Under the pieces are notes generated by a model. It was not told the DNA's origin, did not search any database, and saw nothing but the letters and a program-made list of their open reading frames with translations. A DNA stretch of 64,000 nucleotides from Rhizobium sp. TH135 (GTDB lineage Bacteria; Pseudomonadota; Alphaproteobacteria; Rhizobiales; Rhizobiaceae), in the NCBI RefSeq assembly GCF_002855515.1, contig NZ_PKRP01000002.1, positions 186,001-250,000 on the forward strand, written 5' to 3'. Below are positions 55,577-64,000 of the stretch, piece after piece; within the stretch, counting starts at the first letter, position 1; each line of letters begins with the position of its first letter. The position numbers and the translations under genes are program-made.

Positions 55577-56659
55577 CTAGCGTATCCGTCTTTTGGGGGC
55601 CTTCGACGCATAGACCCGGTGCACGAGTTCTGCGACTGCCTTGTAAAATATTGACGGAATGACGCTATCCACCGAGACTTGCGCAAACATGGAGCGCGCG
55701 AGCGGCGGGTCTTCAAAAATTGGAATGTCGTGTTCGCGGGCAATCTCGCGAATCTTGAGCGCAACCAGGTCCTGCCCCTTGGCAACGACCACCGGAGCAT
55801 CGCCTTCCTCGCGGACATAGCGCAGTGCCACGGCATAGTGGGTCGGGTTGGTGATCACCAGTGTCGCACGCGGCACGCTCGCGATCATGCGCTTGCGGGC
55901 GCGGTCACGTGCGATCGATCGCTGGCGCGCCTTGACGATAGGGTCACCCTGCGCCTGCTTGTACTCTTCCTTGACCTCCTGCTTGGTCATGCGCAGCTGT
56001 TCATACCAATGATAGCGCGTCCAGAAGACGTCGACGGTCGCCAGTAGCGCCGTTGCCATCACCACGATGATCATCATCTTGTTCAGGATTTCCGAGAACT
56101 TGACGAAGATGACCTGCGGGTCGGAGAACATCGTGTCGATGACGCCGAAATAGTCGCTCTTCAGGGCAAAAACCATGATCACGGAGAGCACGACGATCTT
56201 GAAGATCGATTTGCCAAACTCCACCATGCCCTGGGCGCTGAAGATCCGCTTCCAGCCGGCGAACAGCGAAATCCGGTTCATCTGCGGCCTGATTCGCTCG
56301 AGCACGAAGTAGGGCATGTTCTGAGCGACGTTCGCGCTTACCCCCAACAGCACCAGCATGATCAGCATCGGTGCCAGGAATGCACCGATTTCCCATGCCA
56401 GGTGGGTAAAGAGCGACACCACGTCGACGGCCGTCCCGAGATACCATTGGTCGGGACGCTCAAAGATGTCCTTCAGGGTCTGCCCGAGGCGGCCAATGGC
56501 ATCGGGCAGAAAGAAGACGGCGTAGAGATAGAAACCAAGCGCGGTGGCAAAGAGCGGCGCCTCGCGCGAGGTCGGGACATTCCCCTTCTCGAGCGCGTCC
56601 CGAAGCTTTTTCTCGGTCGGGTCTTCTGTCTTGCTGTCTTCGTCGTCATCTTCGGCCAT
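55577..56659 (-). CDS. flhB: flagellar export switch protein FlhB
   Basis: 360 residues from the ATG at 56657-56659, which has GGAGGG upstream; a frame nine codons longer lacks family character. Four transmembrane helices fill about residues 30-215. The cytosolic autocleavage domain carries the NPTH motif ([17 protein letters not shown]). It sets export specificity of the flagellar type III apparatus. It is separated from the upstream fliG by a strong stem-loop. Confidence 0.95.
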   Translation of the reverse strand: MAEDDDEDSKTEDPTEKKLRDALEKGNVPTSREAPLFATALGFYLYAVFFLPDAIGRLGQTLKDIFERPDQWYLGTAVDVVSLFTHLAWEIGAFLAPMLIMLVLLGVSANVAQNMPYFVLERIRPQMNRISLFAGWKRIFSAQGMVEFGKSIFKIVVLSVIMVFALKSDYFGVIDTMFSDPQVIFVKFSEILNKMMIIVVMATALLATVDVFWTRYHWYEQLRMTKQEVKEEYKQAQGDPIVKARQRSIARDRARKRMIASVPRATLVITNPTHYAVALRYVREEGDAPVVVAKGQDLVALKIREIAREHDIPIFEDPPLARSMFAQVSVDSVIPSIFYKAVAELVHRVYASKAPKRRIR

Positions 56660-56773
56660 GACCGCTGCCCTCCAGGAGGCGTGCACCGGGCGGGATCGAT
56701 GCCCTGGCTGATCCAGTCACCGGTGGCGGGCACCGACGGCTCGCCGGAGAACTCCCGGCGACATGAACGTAAA

Positions 56774-56804
56774 CACCCGCCGATTGGGGTTCAATCGGCG
56801 GGTG
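56774..56804 (-). terminator. stem-loop between fliG and flhB, terminator-like
   Basis: A 12-base perfect stem (56774-56785 with 56793-56804, arms CACCCGCCGATT and its complement) and a 7-base loop. On the leftward transcript it is followed by TTTACGTT. It lies after the fliG stop. It may partly terminate transcription, so that flhB is either read through at reduced level or has its own promoter. Confidence 0.65.
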
Positions 56805-56839
56805 ACAGAAAGCTTGTGGTTTTCAACAGAGGTGACCGA

Positions 56840-57877
56840 TCAGGCCGCCTGCGTATCGCCCTCGGTTTCCTTGAGCTGGATCTGACCGGCATTCGCAAGG
56901 CGGATGGCTTCCTGGGCAACGGCGCGTCGTGCGATGGCGATCTCGCGCGGATTGATGCCGGCAGTCCCTGCCTGCAGATCCGATTCGATCATGCGGCGTG
57001 AGCGCGGGCTGATGGAGGCCAGCACGCATTCCTTGATTTCCGCGCTCGCACCGCGCAACGCCATGGTCAGGATTTCGCCCGAGATGTCGTTGAGGAGCAG
57101 GACGCGGCTGCGCTGCGGCATGACGAGCAGATCCTCGAACAGGAAGATCTTCGGACGAACCTTGTTGACCGATTCCTTGCTGATCGATTCGAGCGAGGTG
57201 AGCAGCGTGTCGACTTCGGTCTTTTCCAGTTCGTTCATCAGTTCCGCGACCTTGGCCGAACCGGTGGAGTTCTTCTCGGCTTCGATTTCCGCAATCAGGT
57301 CATGGACCCGGTTTTCGATGATCTGGGCAGCCTTCGGGCTGACGTTCTTCAGGTTGACCGTGCGGTTCATGATGTCAGCGCGCCGGCTTTCCGGCAGCTT
57401 GAGCAGAACCTTTGCACCGAAGGAGGAGGGCAGCATCGAGAGAATGTAGGCAACGGTCTGGGGATGCTCGCGCATCAGGAACCGGGCGATGAAATCGGGA
57501 TCGGCATCCTGAAGGCGATCCCAGATGGATGCTTCGAACGCCTGGAAGGCGGTGCGACGACCGAGCAGTCCGTCGACTTCTTCCGGCGTCAGGCCTTCCT
57601 CGAGAATGCTCTCGATGGCCTTCGCATTGTCCATCAGGCCGGCGCCCTCGGTGAAGAGGTCCTCGAATTCGTTGACGAGTTCGGTCAGTTCATCCGGCGG
57701 GATCGTGCGAAGGGTCTGCGCAGACGCAATAATCGTCTGCAGCTCGGCCTGCGTGAAATACTTGAGCAGCTTGCCGGCGACACCCTTCCCCATGGCCAGC
57801 AGCACTGCGGCTGCCTTATCGGCCTGGGAGAGGGGTTTTCCGGTTAAGGGGCCGCCAAAATCGTCAAAGTCCATCAT
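56840..57877 (-). CDS. fliG: flagellar motor switch protein FliG
   Basis: 345 residues. N-domain (LSQADKAAAVLLAMGKGVAGKLLKYFT), middle domain with the EHPQ motif (REHPQTVAYILSMLP), and C-terminal torque helix (KIFLFEDLLVMPQRSRVLLLNDIS). It connects the C ring to MotA and FliF. Placed after fliN on the leftward operon, 28 bases apart. Confidence 0.95.
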   Translation of the reverse strand: MMDFDDFGGPLTGKPLSQADKAAAVLLAMGKGVAGKLLKYFTQAELQTIIASAQTLRTIPPDELTELVNEFEDLFTEGAGLMDNAKAIESILEEGLTPEEVDGLLGRRTAFQAFEASIWDRLQDADPDFIARFLMREHPQTVAYILSMLPSSFGAKVLLKLPESRRADIMNRTVNLKNVSPKAAQIIENRVHDLIAEIEAEKNSTGSAKVAELMNELEKTEVDTLLTSLESISKESVNKVRPKIFLFEDLLVMPQRSRVLLLNDISGEILTMALRGASAEIKECVLASISPRSRRMIESDLQAGTAGINPREIAIARRAVAQEAIRLANAGQIQLKETEGDTQAA

Positions 57878-57905
57878 GGTCTTGTCCTCTCTGGCCCATC
57901 ATGGG

Positions 57906-58532
57906 TCAGGATGTCTTGGTCGCCATCACTTCAATCAGTTTGACACCAAATCGCGTATCGTCGTTTTCGAGAACGGTGATCTCGCCGCGCGCGATGCGGC
58001 GGCCATTTACCATGATCTCGACAGGCTCGCCGATCTTCTTGTCCAGCGCGATGATGGCGCCTTCCTCGAGGTTCATAAGCCCTGAAACCTGCATGCGGCT
58101 GGATCCGAGCACGATCTGGACCTCGATCGGAATGTCCATGATCAGGTCGAGATTGGCGCTGAGACCGCTGCCTGGCTCCTGCTGGCTGCCGGTCGAGCCG
58201 CCAAAATCGCCACCGCCAAAGTCATTCGACCCGCCGAAATCGCTGGAGCCACCGAAGTCGCTACCGCCGCCGAGATCGCTGGAACCGCCGAAATCGCCCA
58301 GTCCGAAGTCATCGCTCGGGGCCGCTGCAGCGCCGCCGCCGAAATCTGATTCGAACGCTGCCAGCGGATCGTCCTTGAGGCCGAGATCGGAACCGAAATC
58401 GCCCAGTCCGCCGTCTGCATCTGCCTTCAGGACGCCGCGAAGGTCATCGACCGCTTGGTCGAAATCGCTGTCGCTCGCGCCCGGCATCGCCAGCGCGTCG
58501 TCATCCTTCGGTGGTGTCTTCTTCGTTGCCAT
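57906..58532 (-). CDS. fliN: flagellar motor switch protein FliN with long Gly-Asp-Phe repeat region
   Basis: 208 residues. The conserved SpoA/FliN domain is only the last ~83 residues ([50 protein letters not shown]). Before it lies an acidic, low-complexity N-terminus with repeats of DFGGS and DFGGG (residues ~75-113). This makes the protein longer than the enterobacterial FliN (about 137 residues), as in other rhizobia. It forms the base of the C ring with FliM. Confidence 0.92.
   Translation of the reverse strand: MATKKTPPKDDDALAMPGASDSDFDQAVDDLRGVLKADADGGLGDFGSDLGLKDDPLAAFESDFGGGAAAAPSDDFGLGDFGGSSDLGGGSDFGGSSDFGGSNDFGGGDFGGSTGSQQEPGSGLSANLDLIMDIPIEVQIVLGSSRMQVSGLMNLEEGAIIALDKKIGEPVEIMVNGRRIARGEITVLENDDTRFGVKLIEVMATKTS
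58194..58310 (-). repeat. degenerate Gly-Asp-Phe-Gly-Gly-Ser tandem coding repeats in fliN
   Basis: Residues about 75-113 of FliN contain near-tandem units of the form [18 protein letters not shown], encoded by imperfect 12- to 18-base repeats. The units vary in length and code for a flexible, acidic, aromatic-spaced linker. Such tracts are prone to slippage and often vary between strains. Confidence 0.75.
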
Positions 58533-58593
58533 GGATTGATTATTCCTCTTGAAACTTGCCTCAAGCTGCCGTGGGTCAAGCCCGGGTAAATTG

Positions 58594-59541
58594 CTAGCTC
58601 ATCAAATGTTTTAGAATTTCATCTTCGCTGCTCACATTGTCCTTCACCCGGACCGTGTAGCGGTCGCCCGCCCGGCCGAATTCGCAGACGTAGAGGTTCT
58701 TGCCGTTGGCGCTGACATCGACCATCACGTCGCCCTTGTCGCGGAACGGGATGACATCGCCGGCGATCAGGCGGGAGACGGTGGCCAGCGTCAGCGAGTC
58801 GAGCCGGATCCGCGCTTCCAGGGTGACCTGGGAGCGACGCACCTGTTCGGCGATCTGCTCCTGCCACTCCTTCTTCGACTTGCCGGCCTGGCCCTTGGAC
58901 TTCGGCATGGTAACGACGGTCTTCAGCAGCGCCTTCTGCGGAATGACCAGATAGAATTCGGAGGTCACCGTGCCGAGTGTAATGCCGAGCTTGACCGTCA
59001 CGGCATATTCGTCGACGTGATCCTCGTCCGGCTTCGGGCGATCTTCAGCGTTGTGAGCCTTTTCGAGCAGCGGCTCGAAGCCACCGGCAGCGTTGACGCC
59101 GGAACGCAGGACATTGGCGATCTTGTCGTAGACCATCACGGCCAGATCAAGTTCGATCTGGGAAAGCGGGCGTTCGATCGGCTCCTGAATGGTCTCAGGC
59201 AGGGCGCCGAGCAGGTTCTCCATCAAGGTGATGACGAAACTGTTGCCGCAGGCGAGCACGAAGTTCGGCGACCAGTTGCGCAGCTGTCCGTCGGCCAGCG
59301 AGACATTGTCACCGAGATCGGCGATCAGGTCCGTCATGAGGCCGCTTTCGTGGCCGTTATAATGAACCTGCATCGTCAGGCCCGTCTCGCTGTGGAAGAC
59401 GTCGGGCAGGAACTCCACGTAAAGCTGGCCGAAATCTGCGCAAAGCTTCTGCAGCGTCTTGGAATCACCCAGCCCGCCGGTCAGCTTGGCGAGAAGGGCG
59501 CGGTCCATCTGCGGTGCTGTGTCAGTCTGTGCTTCCGTCAT
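58594..59541 (-). CDS. fliM: flagellar motor switch protein FliM
   Basis: 315 residues. FliM-type region with [45 protein letters not shown] and a C-terminal SpoA domain with [26 protein letters not shown]. The classic N-terminal CheY-binding LSQxEIDALL is not evident, as in other rhizobia. It is the CheY2 target in the C ring. Its ATG lies 2 bases after the motA stop. Confidence 0.93.
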   Translation of the reverse strand: MTEAQTDTAPQMDRALLAKLTGGLGDSKTLQKLCADFGQLYVEFLPDVFHSETGLTMQVHYNGHESGLMTDLIADLGDNVSLADGQLRNWSPNFVLACGNSFVITLMENLLGALPETIQEPIERPLSQIELDLAVMVYDKIANVLRSGVNAAGGFEPLLEKAHNAEDRPKPDEDHVDEYAVTVKLGITLGTVTSEFYLVIPQKALLKTVVTMPKSKGQAGKSKKEWQEQIAEQVRRSQVTLEARIRLDSLTLATVSRLIAGDVIPFRDKGDVMVDVSANGKNLYVCEFGRAGDRYTVRVKDNVSSEDEILKHLMS

Positions 59542-59543
59542 GA

Positions 59544-60422
59544 TCAGGCCGCCTTGCTCTCACCGCCGCCACCGGGGTTCATCATTTCCTGCTCAACGGC
59601 GTCGATAGACGGACGCTCGTAGGAAGAAATGGTCTTGCGGCCGTATTCCAGGGCCACCTGCGGAACAGAACCGTTCATGTAGGCGAGCAGTGTCTGCTTC
59701 ACGATGATGTAGAGGCGGTGCTGCTTGGTGCGAACCATCTTGATCTGGGCGATGATCGGGTTGCAGAGGCAGTAGGACAGGAAGATGCCGAGCATGGTGC
59801 CGACGAGCGCGGCGCCGATCAGGCCCCCCAGAACTTCCGGGGATTCGTTGATCTTGCTCATCGCCTTGATAACCCCGAGAACGGCCGCGACGATACCGAT
59901 TGCCGGGAAGCTGTCGCCCATGGCGGTCATGGCGTGGTACGGCTTCATCTTGTCGTAGTGGATGGTCTCGATTTCCTCATCCATCAGCGCTTCGATCTCA
60001 TGGCTTCGGGCGTTGCCGATGATGATCAGGCGGACATAGTCACAGATGAATGCGGTCAGCTCCTTGTTCTTCAGGAGGTTCGGCGCTGCCGTGAAGATCG
60101 AGGACTCTTCCGGGTTGTCGATATGCGCTTCGATCTCGTTGCGCGACTTGGTGCGGAGGTCGCGCATCAGGGAGTACAGCACGCCGAGAACGTCGAGATA
60201 GTCGCGCTCCTTCGGAACCGTCTGCTTAAAGGCCTCGCCCATGGCCTTGCCAGTGTCTTTGATGACCTTCATCGGATTGGCCATGATGAAGCCGCCGACA
60301 CCGGCACCGCCGATGATGACGAGCTCGAACGGCTGCACGAGGACGTCTAGGTGGCCGCCCATGGCCATGAAGCCGCCGAGGACGCAGCCCAGTGTGATGA
60401 TGAAACCGACGATTAAGTTCAT
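59544..60422 (-). CDS. motA: flagellar stator protein MotA
   Basis: 292 residues with four transmembrane helices. The N-terminus [22 protein letters not shown] and the proton-channel helices ([45 protein letters not shown]) are clear. The cytosolic loop carries the charged [13 protein letters not shown]. It pairs with MotB, which is not in this window. First gene of the leftward operon, divergent from flgF. Confidence 0.94.
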   Translation of the reverse strand: MNLIVGFIITLGCVLGGFMAMGGHLDVLVQPFELVIIGGAGVGGFIMANPMKVIKDTGKAMGEAFKQTVPKERDYLDVLGVLYSLMRDLRTKSRNEIEAHIDNPEESSIFTAAPNLLKNKELTAFICDYVRLIIIGNARSHEIEALMDEEIETIHYDKMKPYHAMTAMGDSFPAIGIVAAVLGVIKAMSKINESPEVLGGLIGAALVGTMLGIFLSYCLCNPIIAQIKMVRTKQHRLYIIVKQTLLAYMNGSVPQVALEYGRKTISSYERPSIDAVEQEMMNPGGGGESKAA

Positions 60423-60647
60423 TTTGCCCGCACCCGAACGTTACTATTCACCGTAAGCGATAGAGCCCCTGCCTTGCGTGAGGCTGAATCACGGAGCCAA
60501 TTTTGGGCTGCGCTTCCCCCCGGATTTCCGGGCGTTCCCTCGACAGTTTCGCGCAAGCCTTTTGCCGCAAGAAGAGTGGAATGGAGCGTAGGCTATCCTG
60601 CGTTAAATAATGATTTACTGATATTCTTCACCTGCGGAGGCAAAACA

Positions 60648-61382
60648 GTGCAATCCGGTATCTACGTGTCCCTGTCGTCGCAGATGGCCCTCGAGCGCCG
60701 TCTCACCACGATCGCCGACAACATGGCCAATGTGAACACGGTCGGTTTTCGCTCGACGGATGTGAAGTTCGACGAGATGCTGAGCCGCACTGGCAATGAA
60801 ATGAATGCCAAGATCGCCTTCGTCAGCCAGGGCAACGACTATCTCTCCACGAAGAGCGGGGAGTTGATGGAAACCGGCAACGTCCTCGACTTTGCAATCA
60901 AGGGAGACGCCTGGTTCGCGATCGATACGCCGGTCGGTCAGGTTCTGACGCGGGACGGCCGTTTCACGATGACCGATACCGGAGAGCTCGTCTCCACCCG
61001 CGGCTATCCCGTCCTGGATGCCGGCGGCGCGCCGATCCAGCTCAACCGTGCCGGCGGTCCGCCGGAAGTCGGTGCCAGCGGTCAGATCATGCAGGACGGC
61101 CGTGTGGTCGCAACCCTCGGCGTCTTTACGGCCGACGTCCGCAACGGCTTTCTCCGCTTCGAAAACAGTGGCGTGACTACGGTCGACGATCCGCAGCCGG
61201 TTGTCGACAACCCGGAAATCTCGATCCTTCAGGGATATGTCGAGAACTCCAACGTCAACGGCATCAGCGAGATGACGCAGCTTATTCAGGTGAACCGCGC
61301 CTTCGAAGCGATCAGTGCCCTGATCAGCACCAGCGAGAGCACCACGAGCGAGGCGATCAAGGTCCTCGGCGGCGGCAACTGA
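60648..61382 (+). CDS. flgF: flagellar basal-body rod protein FlgF
   Basis: 244 residues starting at a GTG (60648) with GCGGAGG upstream; no ATG lies at a better place. The N-terminal rod motif SGIYVSLSSQMALERRLTTIADNMANVNTVGFR and the C-terminal LQGYVENSNVNGISEMTQLIQVNRAFEA are those of FlgF. It is a proximal rod component. It is divergent from motA and followed 12 bases later by fliI. Confidence 0.92.
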   Translation: MQSGIYVSLSSQMALERRLTTIADNMANVNTVGFRSTDVKFDEMLSRTGNEMNAKIAFVSQGNDYLSTKSGELMETGNVLDFAIKGDAWFAIDTPVGQVLTRDGRFTMTDTGELVSTRGYPVLDAGGAPIQLNRAGGPPEVGASGQIMQDGRVVATLGVFTADVRNGFLRFENSGVTTVDDPQPVVDNPEISILQGYVENSNVNGISEMTQLIQVNRAFEAISALISTSESTTSEAIKVLGGGN

Positions 61383-61394
61383 GCCTGAGATCGG

Positions 61395-62789
61395 ATGGAC
61401 ATGAGCGCGCCGACACCAGACGAATTTCCGCTTTCCCCCAAGCTCGGACAACTGGCGGCATTGTCGCAGCGTTATTCGCGCCCGGCTAATTCTGTGACCC
61501 AGGGCGGGCATGTCCGCACGATCGCTGCCGGACATTATACGGTGACCGGTCTGTCGCGGCATGTGCGCCTCGGCGAGTTCGTCGCCCATCGCTCGGCCAC
61601 CGGCGTACATCTGGGCGAAGTCGTCCGCGTCGAGCCTGACGTTTGCTATGTCTGCCCCATCGAGCCCGGAGAACCGATCGGCATCCATGACGTCGTGATC
61701 CGCAAGGGCGCCTTCCGTGTCGCGCCTGATGACAGCTGGTGTGGCCGCACGATCAACGCGTTGGGTGACCCGATCGACAATGGACCGGCGCTGGCACCCG
61801 GACCGGAGCGGCGGCCGATTTCGACGACGGCACCACCGTCCATGACCCGCAGCCGCGTGGAAACGGGCTTCAAGACAGGCGTCCGCGCCATCGATATCTT
61901 CTCGCCGCTCTGCCTTGGCCAGCGCCTAGGCATCTTCGCGGGCTCCGGCGTGGGTAAATCCACGCTTCTGTCGATGCTCGCGCGTGCCGATGCCTTCGAC
62001 AAGGTCGTCATCGCCCTGGTCGGCGAACGCGGTCGCGAAGTCCGCGAATTCATCGAGGACACGCTCGGCGACAACATGGCGAAGTCCATTGCCGTGGTCG
62101 CCACCAGCGATGAAAGCCCGATGCTGCGCAAGATGGCGCCGCTGACGGCGATCACCATTGCCGAGCATTTCCGCGACAAGGGCCAGAACGTTCTCTTTAT
62201 CGTCGATAGCGTGACCCGCTTCGCCCATGCGATCCGCGAAGTCGCGACCGCAGCCGGCGAGCCGCCGATTGCCCGTGGCTATCCGGCTTCCGTGTTCACG
62301 GAACTGCCGCGCCTACTTGAGCGCGCAGGTCCCGGTGCCGAAGGTGCCGGTACGATCACTGCGATCATCTCGATCCTTGTCGATGGCGACAACCACAACG
62401 ACCCGATCGCCGACTCCACGCGCGGTATTCTCGATGGCCACATCGTGCTCGACCGTGCGCTCGCCGACGAAGGGCGCTACCCGCCCATCAATCCGCTCAC
62501 CTCGATTTCGCGTCTCGCCCGCAAGGCCTGGACCTCCGAGCAGGAAAAGCTGGTGTCGCGCCTGAAGGCGCTGATCCACCGCTTCGAGGAAACCCGCGAT
62601 CTCCGCCTGATCGGCGGTTACCGAAACGGTTCCGACCCCGATCTCGACATGGCGATCAAGCAGGTGCCGGTCATCTACGACATTCTGAAGCAGACGCCCG
62701 GCGAAAAGCCGGTGCTCGATGCCTATGCCGATCTGGCCAATGCCTTGAAGGCGGCCGCCGGCGGGCAGGGTATGAGACAAAGGGGCTGA
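61395..62789 (+). CDS. fliI: flagellum-specific ATPase FliI
   Basis: 464 residues. Walker A is GIFAGSGVGKSTLLSML, Walker B is NVLFIVDSVTRFAHAIREV. The family box RGYPASVFTELPRLLERAGPG is complete, including the arginine finger region. It energises substrate delivery to the flagellar export gate in the cytosol. It is followed after 2 bases by the next gene. Confidence 0.95.
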   Translation: MDMSAPTPDEFPLSPKLGQLAALSQRYSRPANSVTQGGHVRTIAAGHYTVTGLSRHVRLGEFVAHRSATGVHLGEVVRVEPDVCYVCPIEPGEPIGIHDVVIRKGAFRVAPDDSWCGRTINALGDPIDNGPALAPGPERRPISTTAPPSMTRSRVETGFKTGVRAIDIFSPLCLGQRLGIFAGSGVGKSTLLSMLARADAFDKVVIALVGERGREVREFIEDTLGDNMAKSIAVVATSDESPMLRKMAPLTAITIAEHFRDKGQNVLFIVDSVTRFAHAIREVATAAGEPPIARGYPASVFTELPRLLERAGPGAEGAGTITAIISILVDGDNHNDPIADSTRGILDGHIVLDRALADEGRYPPINPLTSISRLARKAWTSEQEKLVSRLKALIHRFEETRDLRLIGGYRNGSDPDLDMAIKQVPVIYDILKQTPGEKPVLDAYADLANALKAAAGGQGMRQRG

Positions 62790-62791
62790 CC

Positions 62792-63358
62792 ATGACCGAT
62801 TTCGATGCTGACGAGCCCGTGGCTCCGCTGCGCCCGGTCTTCACCCGTCGCCGGATCCCGACAATCGACCGCGTGTTGGCCATGACCGGCATCGCGCTCG
62901 CCTGCGGCGCGGCCTTTTTTCCCTGGTACGTCTTCTTCAACGAAGAGAAATTCGGCATCCAGGTTGCCGATTGGGAACGCACCCGCGATTTGCCGGAGGG
63001 CCCGGGCCGAGACGTTTTCAGCGTTTCCCCGCTTGCTCTGGTCGATCGTGACGACGAAGGCGGCGATGGTGAAGGCGACCCCGAAGTCGATCAGATCGTC
63101 ACCGCGACTGTTCCGACCCTCGGTCTGGAAAAGCCCGAGGGTCTGGACACCGCGGCCACACAGCCCTTCCCGGGCAAGTCCGGCTTCCGCCTGCTGCATG
63201 TCGCCAATGGTCGTGCGCTGATCGAGGACAAGGCCGGCATGTATCTGGTCCGCATCGGCTCCATCCTGCCCGACAACAGCCGCGTTGCGACGCTTGAACA
63301 GCGTGAGGGCAAGTGGGTCATCGTCACCTCTACGGGTGAGGTTGTCCAAAACAATTGA
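62792..63358 (+). CDS. hypothetical single-pass membrane protein of the flagellar cluster
   Basis: 188 residues with one transmembrane helix (about 28-49, VLAMTGIALACGAAFFPWYVFF) after a short basic N-terminus. The periplasmic part starts with NEEKFGIQVADWERTRDLPEGPGRDVFSV and ends with LLHVANGRALIEDKAGMYLVRIGSILPDNSRVATLEQREGKWVIVTSTGEV. The last ~65 residues resemble a small beta-domain of the type found in inner-membrane pilus and flagellar proteins. It is conserved at this place (between fliI and flgB) in Sinorhizobium. No function known. Confidence 0.75.
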   Translation: MTDFDADEPVAPLRPVFTRRRIPTIDRVLAMTGIALACGAAFFPWYVFFNEEKFGIQVADWERTRDLPEGPGRDVFSVSPLALVDRDDEGGDGEGDPEVDQIVTATVPTLGLEKPEGLDTAATQPFPGKSGFRLLHVANGRALIEDKAGMYLVRIGSILPDNSRVATLEQREGKWVIVTSTGEVVQNN

Positions 63359-63364
63359 AGAAGT

Positions 63365-63384
63365 GTGGGACGGGCAAGTCCCAC
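63365..63384 (+). other. stem-loop between the hypothetical gene and flgB
   Basis: GTGGGAC (63365-63371) pairs with GTCCCAC (63378-63384) around GGGCAA. No U-run follows. It is the only sizeable gap (75 bases) in this part of the operon and might stabilise or terminate weakly. Confidence 0.5.
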
Positions 63385-63433
63385 GCAAGATTACTGGCCT
63401 AGGCTCCGATCAATAATAGACGGAGTGATGTGA

Positions 63434-63829
63434 ATGAATCCCATCCAGTTGTTCGAGCTGGCCTCCCGACAGGCCGAGTGGCTCTCGGTGCGCCAGCAGG
63501 TTGTTGCGACCAATATCGCCAACGTCAACACGCCGAAATTCATGGCCAAGGATATCACGCCCTTCAGCGCGGTTCTGGACAAGACCGGCATGGTGCAGGG
63601 CATGGCCGTGACGCAGCCGGGCCATATGGCCGCTGCCGATTACAGTGACCGTAACATCGCTGTCGAAGAAGAAGATCTCAACAAGGAGATCGGCATCCAG
63701 GAATCGGGCAACACCGTCGCCTTGTCGGACGAGTTGCGCAAGACGGGTGAGATCAAGCGCAATCACGAGCTCAATACCTCGCTGATGTCTTCCTTCCATC
63801 GCATGATGCTAATGACGGTGAAACGCTGA
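63434..63829 (+). CDS. flgB: flagellar basal-body rod protein FlgB
   Basis: 131 residues. Start ATG at 63434 with GACGGAG upstream. The N-terminal [40 protein letters not shown] and the C-terminal [20 protein letters not shown] are typical. Proximal rod subunit. The stop TGA overlaps the flgC start by one base (TGATG). Confidence 0.93.
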   Translation: MNPIQLFELASRQAEWLSVRQQVVATNIANVNTPKFMAKDITPFSAVLDKTGMVQGMAVTQPGHMAAADYSDRNIAVEEEDLNKEIGIQESGNTVALSDELRKTGEIKRNHELNTSLMSSFHRMMLMTVKR

Positions 63830-64000
63830 TGACCGATCCCCTGCTCGCAACGCTGAAGGTTGCCGGAAGCGGGCTTGAAGCCCAGTCGACCCGCCTTCGC
63901 ATCGTTTCCGAAAACATCGCCAACGCCCGCACCACCGGTGACACGCCCGGCGCCGATCCATACCGCCGCAAGACGGTGAGCTTTGGTGCCGAACTCGATC
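63829..64000 (+). CDS. flgC: flagellar basal-body rod protein FlgC, partial
   Basis: 57 codons read from the ATG at 63829 to the window end. The N-terminal pattern [21 protein letters not shown] with [12 protein letters not shown] is that of FlgC. The gene continues beyond the window. Confidence 0.9.
   Translation, partial: MTDPLLATLKVAGSGLEAQSTRLRIVSENIANARTTGDTPGADPYRRKTVSFGAELD

Overview
The window reads as a chromosomal segment of a Rhizobiaceae alphaproteobacterium (Sinorhizobium/Rhizobium/Agrobacterium group). The grounds are high GC, the chemotaxis-flagellar gene order with visN/visR after fliF and cheS/cheD/cheT in the che operon, two ku genes beside a PE-LIG-POL ligD, and rhizobial general-stress (EcfG-type) promoter motifs. 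I found no tRNA, rRNA, CRISPR array, insertion sequence or prophage.

Layout. (1) 1-2.3 kb: a truncated secreted protein, a lipoprotein with a type I periplasmic-binding fold, and a cytochrome b561. (2) 2.3-11.9 kb: an unusual cluster. A free-standing RibD-type reductase converges on a translationally coupled operon (zinc-less BchC-like dehydrogenase, PTPS-like protein, GT4 glycosyltransferase, methyltransferase). A GTP cyclohydrolase II with a degenerate RibB-like N-domain is divergent from that operon, and is followed by a CDP-alcohol phosphatidyltransferase, an FkbM methyltransferase, a flippase-like membrane protein and an LTA-synthase/sulfatase-type membrane enzyme. The PTPS-like protein has lost the canonical catalytic residues. 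I infer an undescribed pathway making a modified pyrimidine/pterin-type or flavin-like compound, possibly linked to an envelope lipid or glycan. This is the best candidate for a new system. (3) 11.8-18.9 kb: hydroxycinnamate degradation (PobR/PobA, vanillin-type aldehyde dehydrogenase, MarR regulator, aryl-CoA ligase, hydratase/lyase), which funnels p-coumarate/ferulate to 4-hydroxybenzoate/vanillate. Two promoters share a candidate MarR operator. (4) 19.3-26.6 kb: a KipI/KipA-YcsF type 5-oxoprolinase operon with a biotin carboxylase, a DUF1445 protein, an NRAMP transporter and a divergent GntR regulator. (5) 26.6-30.4 kb: a thioesterase, a frameshifted winged-helix gene, a histidine phosphatase, a GH25 muramidase lipoprotein and a small proline-rich protein.

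(6) 30.6-42.7 kb looks like a general-stress-response island: trehalose formation (treZ), glycogen synthase, a BON protein, small uncharacterised proteins, an HWE histidine kinase and the NHEJ repair set. GGAAC-N16/17-CGTT promoters (three exact, several one-mismatch) lie in front of these genes. (7) 43.0-64.0 kb is motility: a soluble globin-type receptor, then cheS-cheY1-cheA-cheW-cheR-cheB-cheY2-cheD-cheT-fliF (most junctions overlap), the visN/visR master regulators, a leftward flhB/fliG/fliN/fliM/motA block, and a rightward flgF-fliI-orf-flgB-flgC block that runs off the end.

All assignments come from reading translated motifs and sequence by eye. No database search, alignment or folding program was run, so family names are pattern recognition and start sites are judged from Shine-Dalgarno spacing and gene overlaps.
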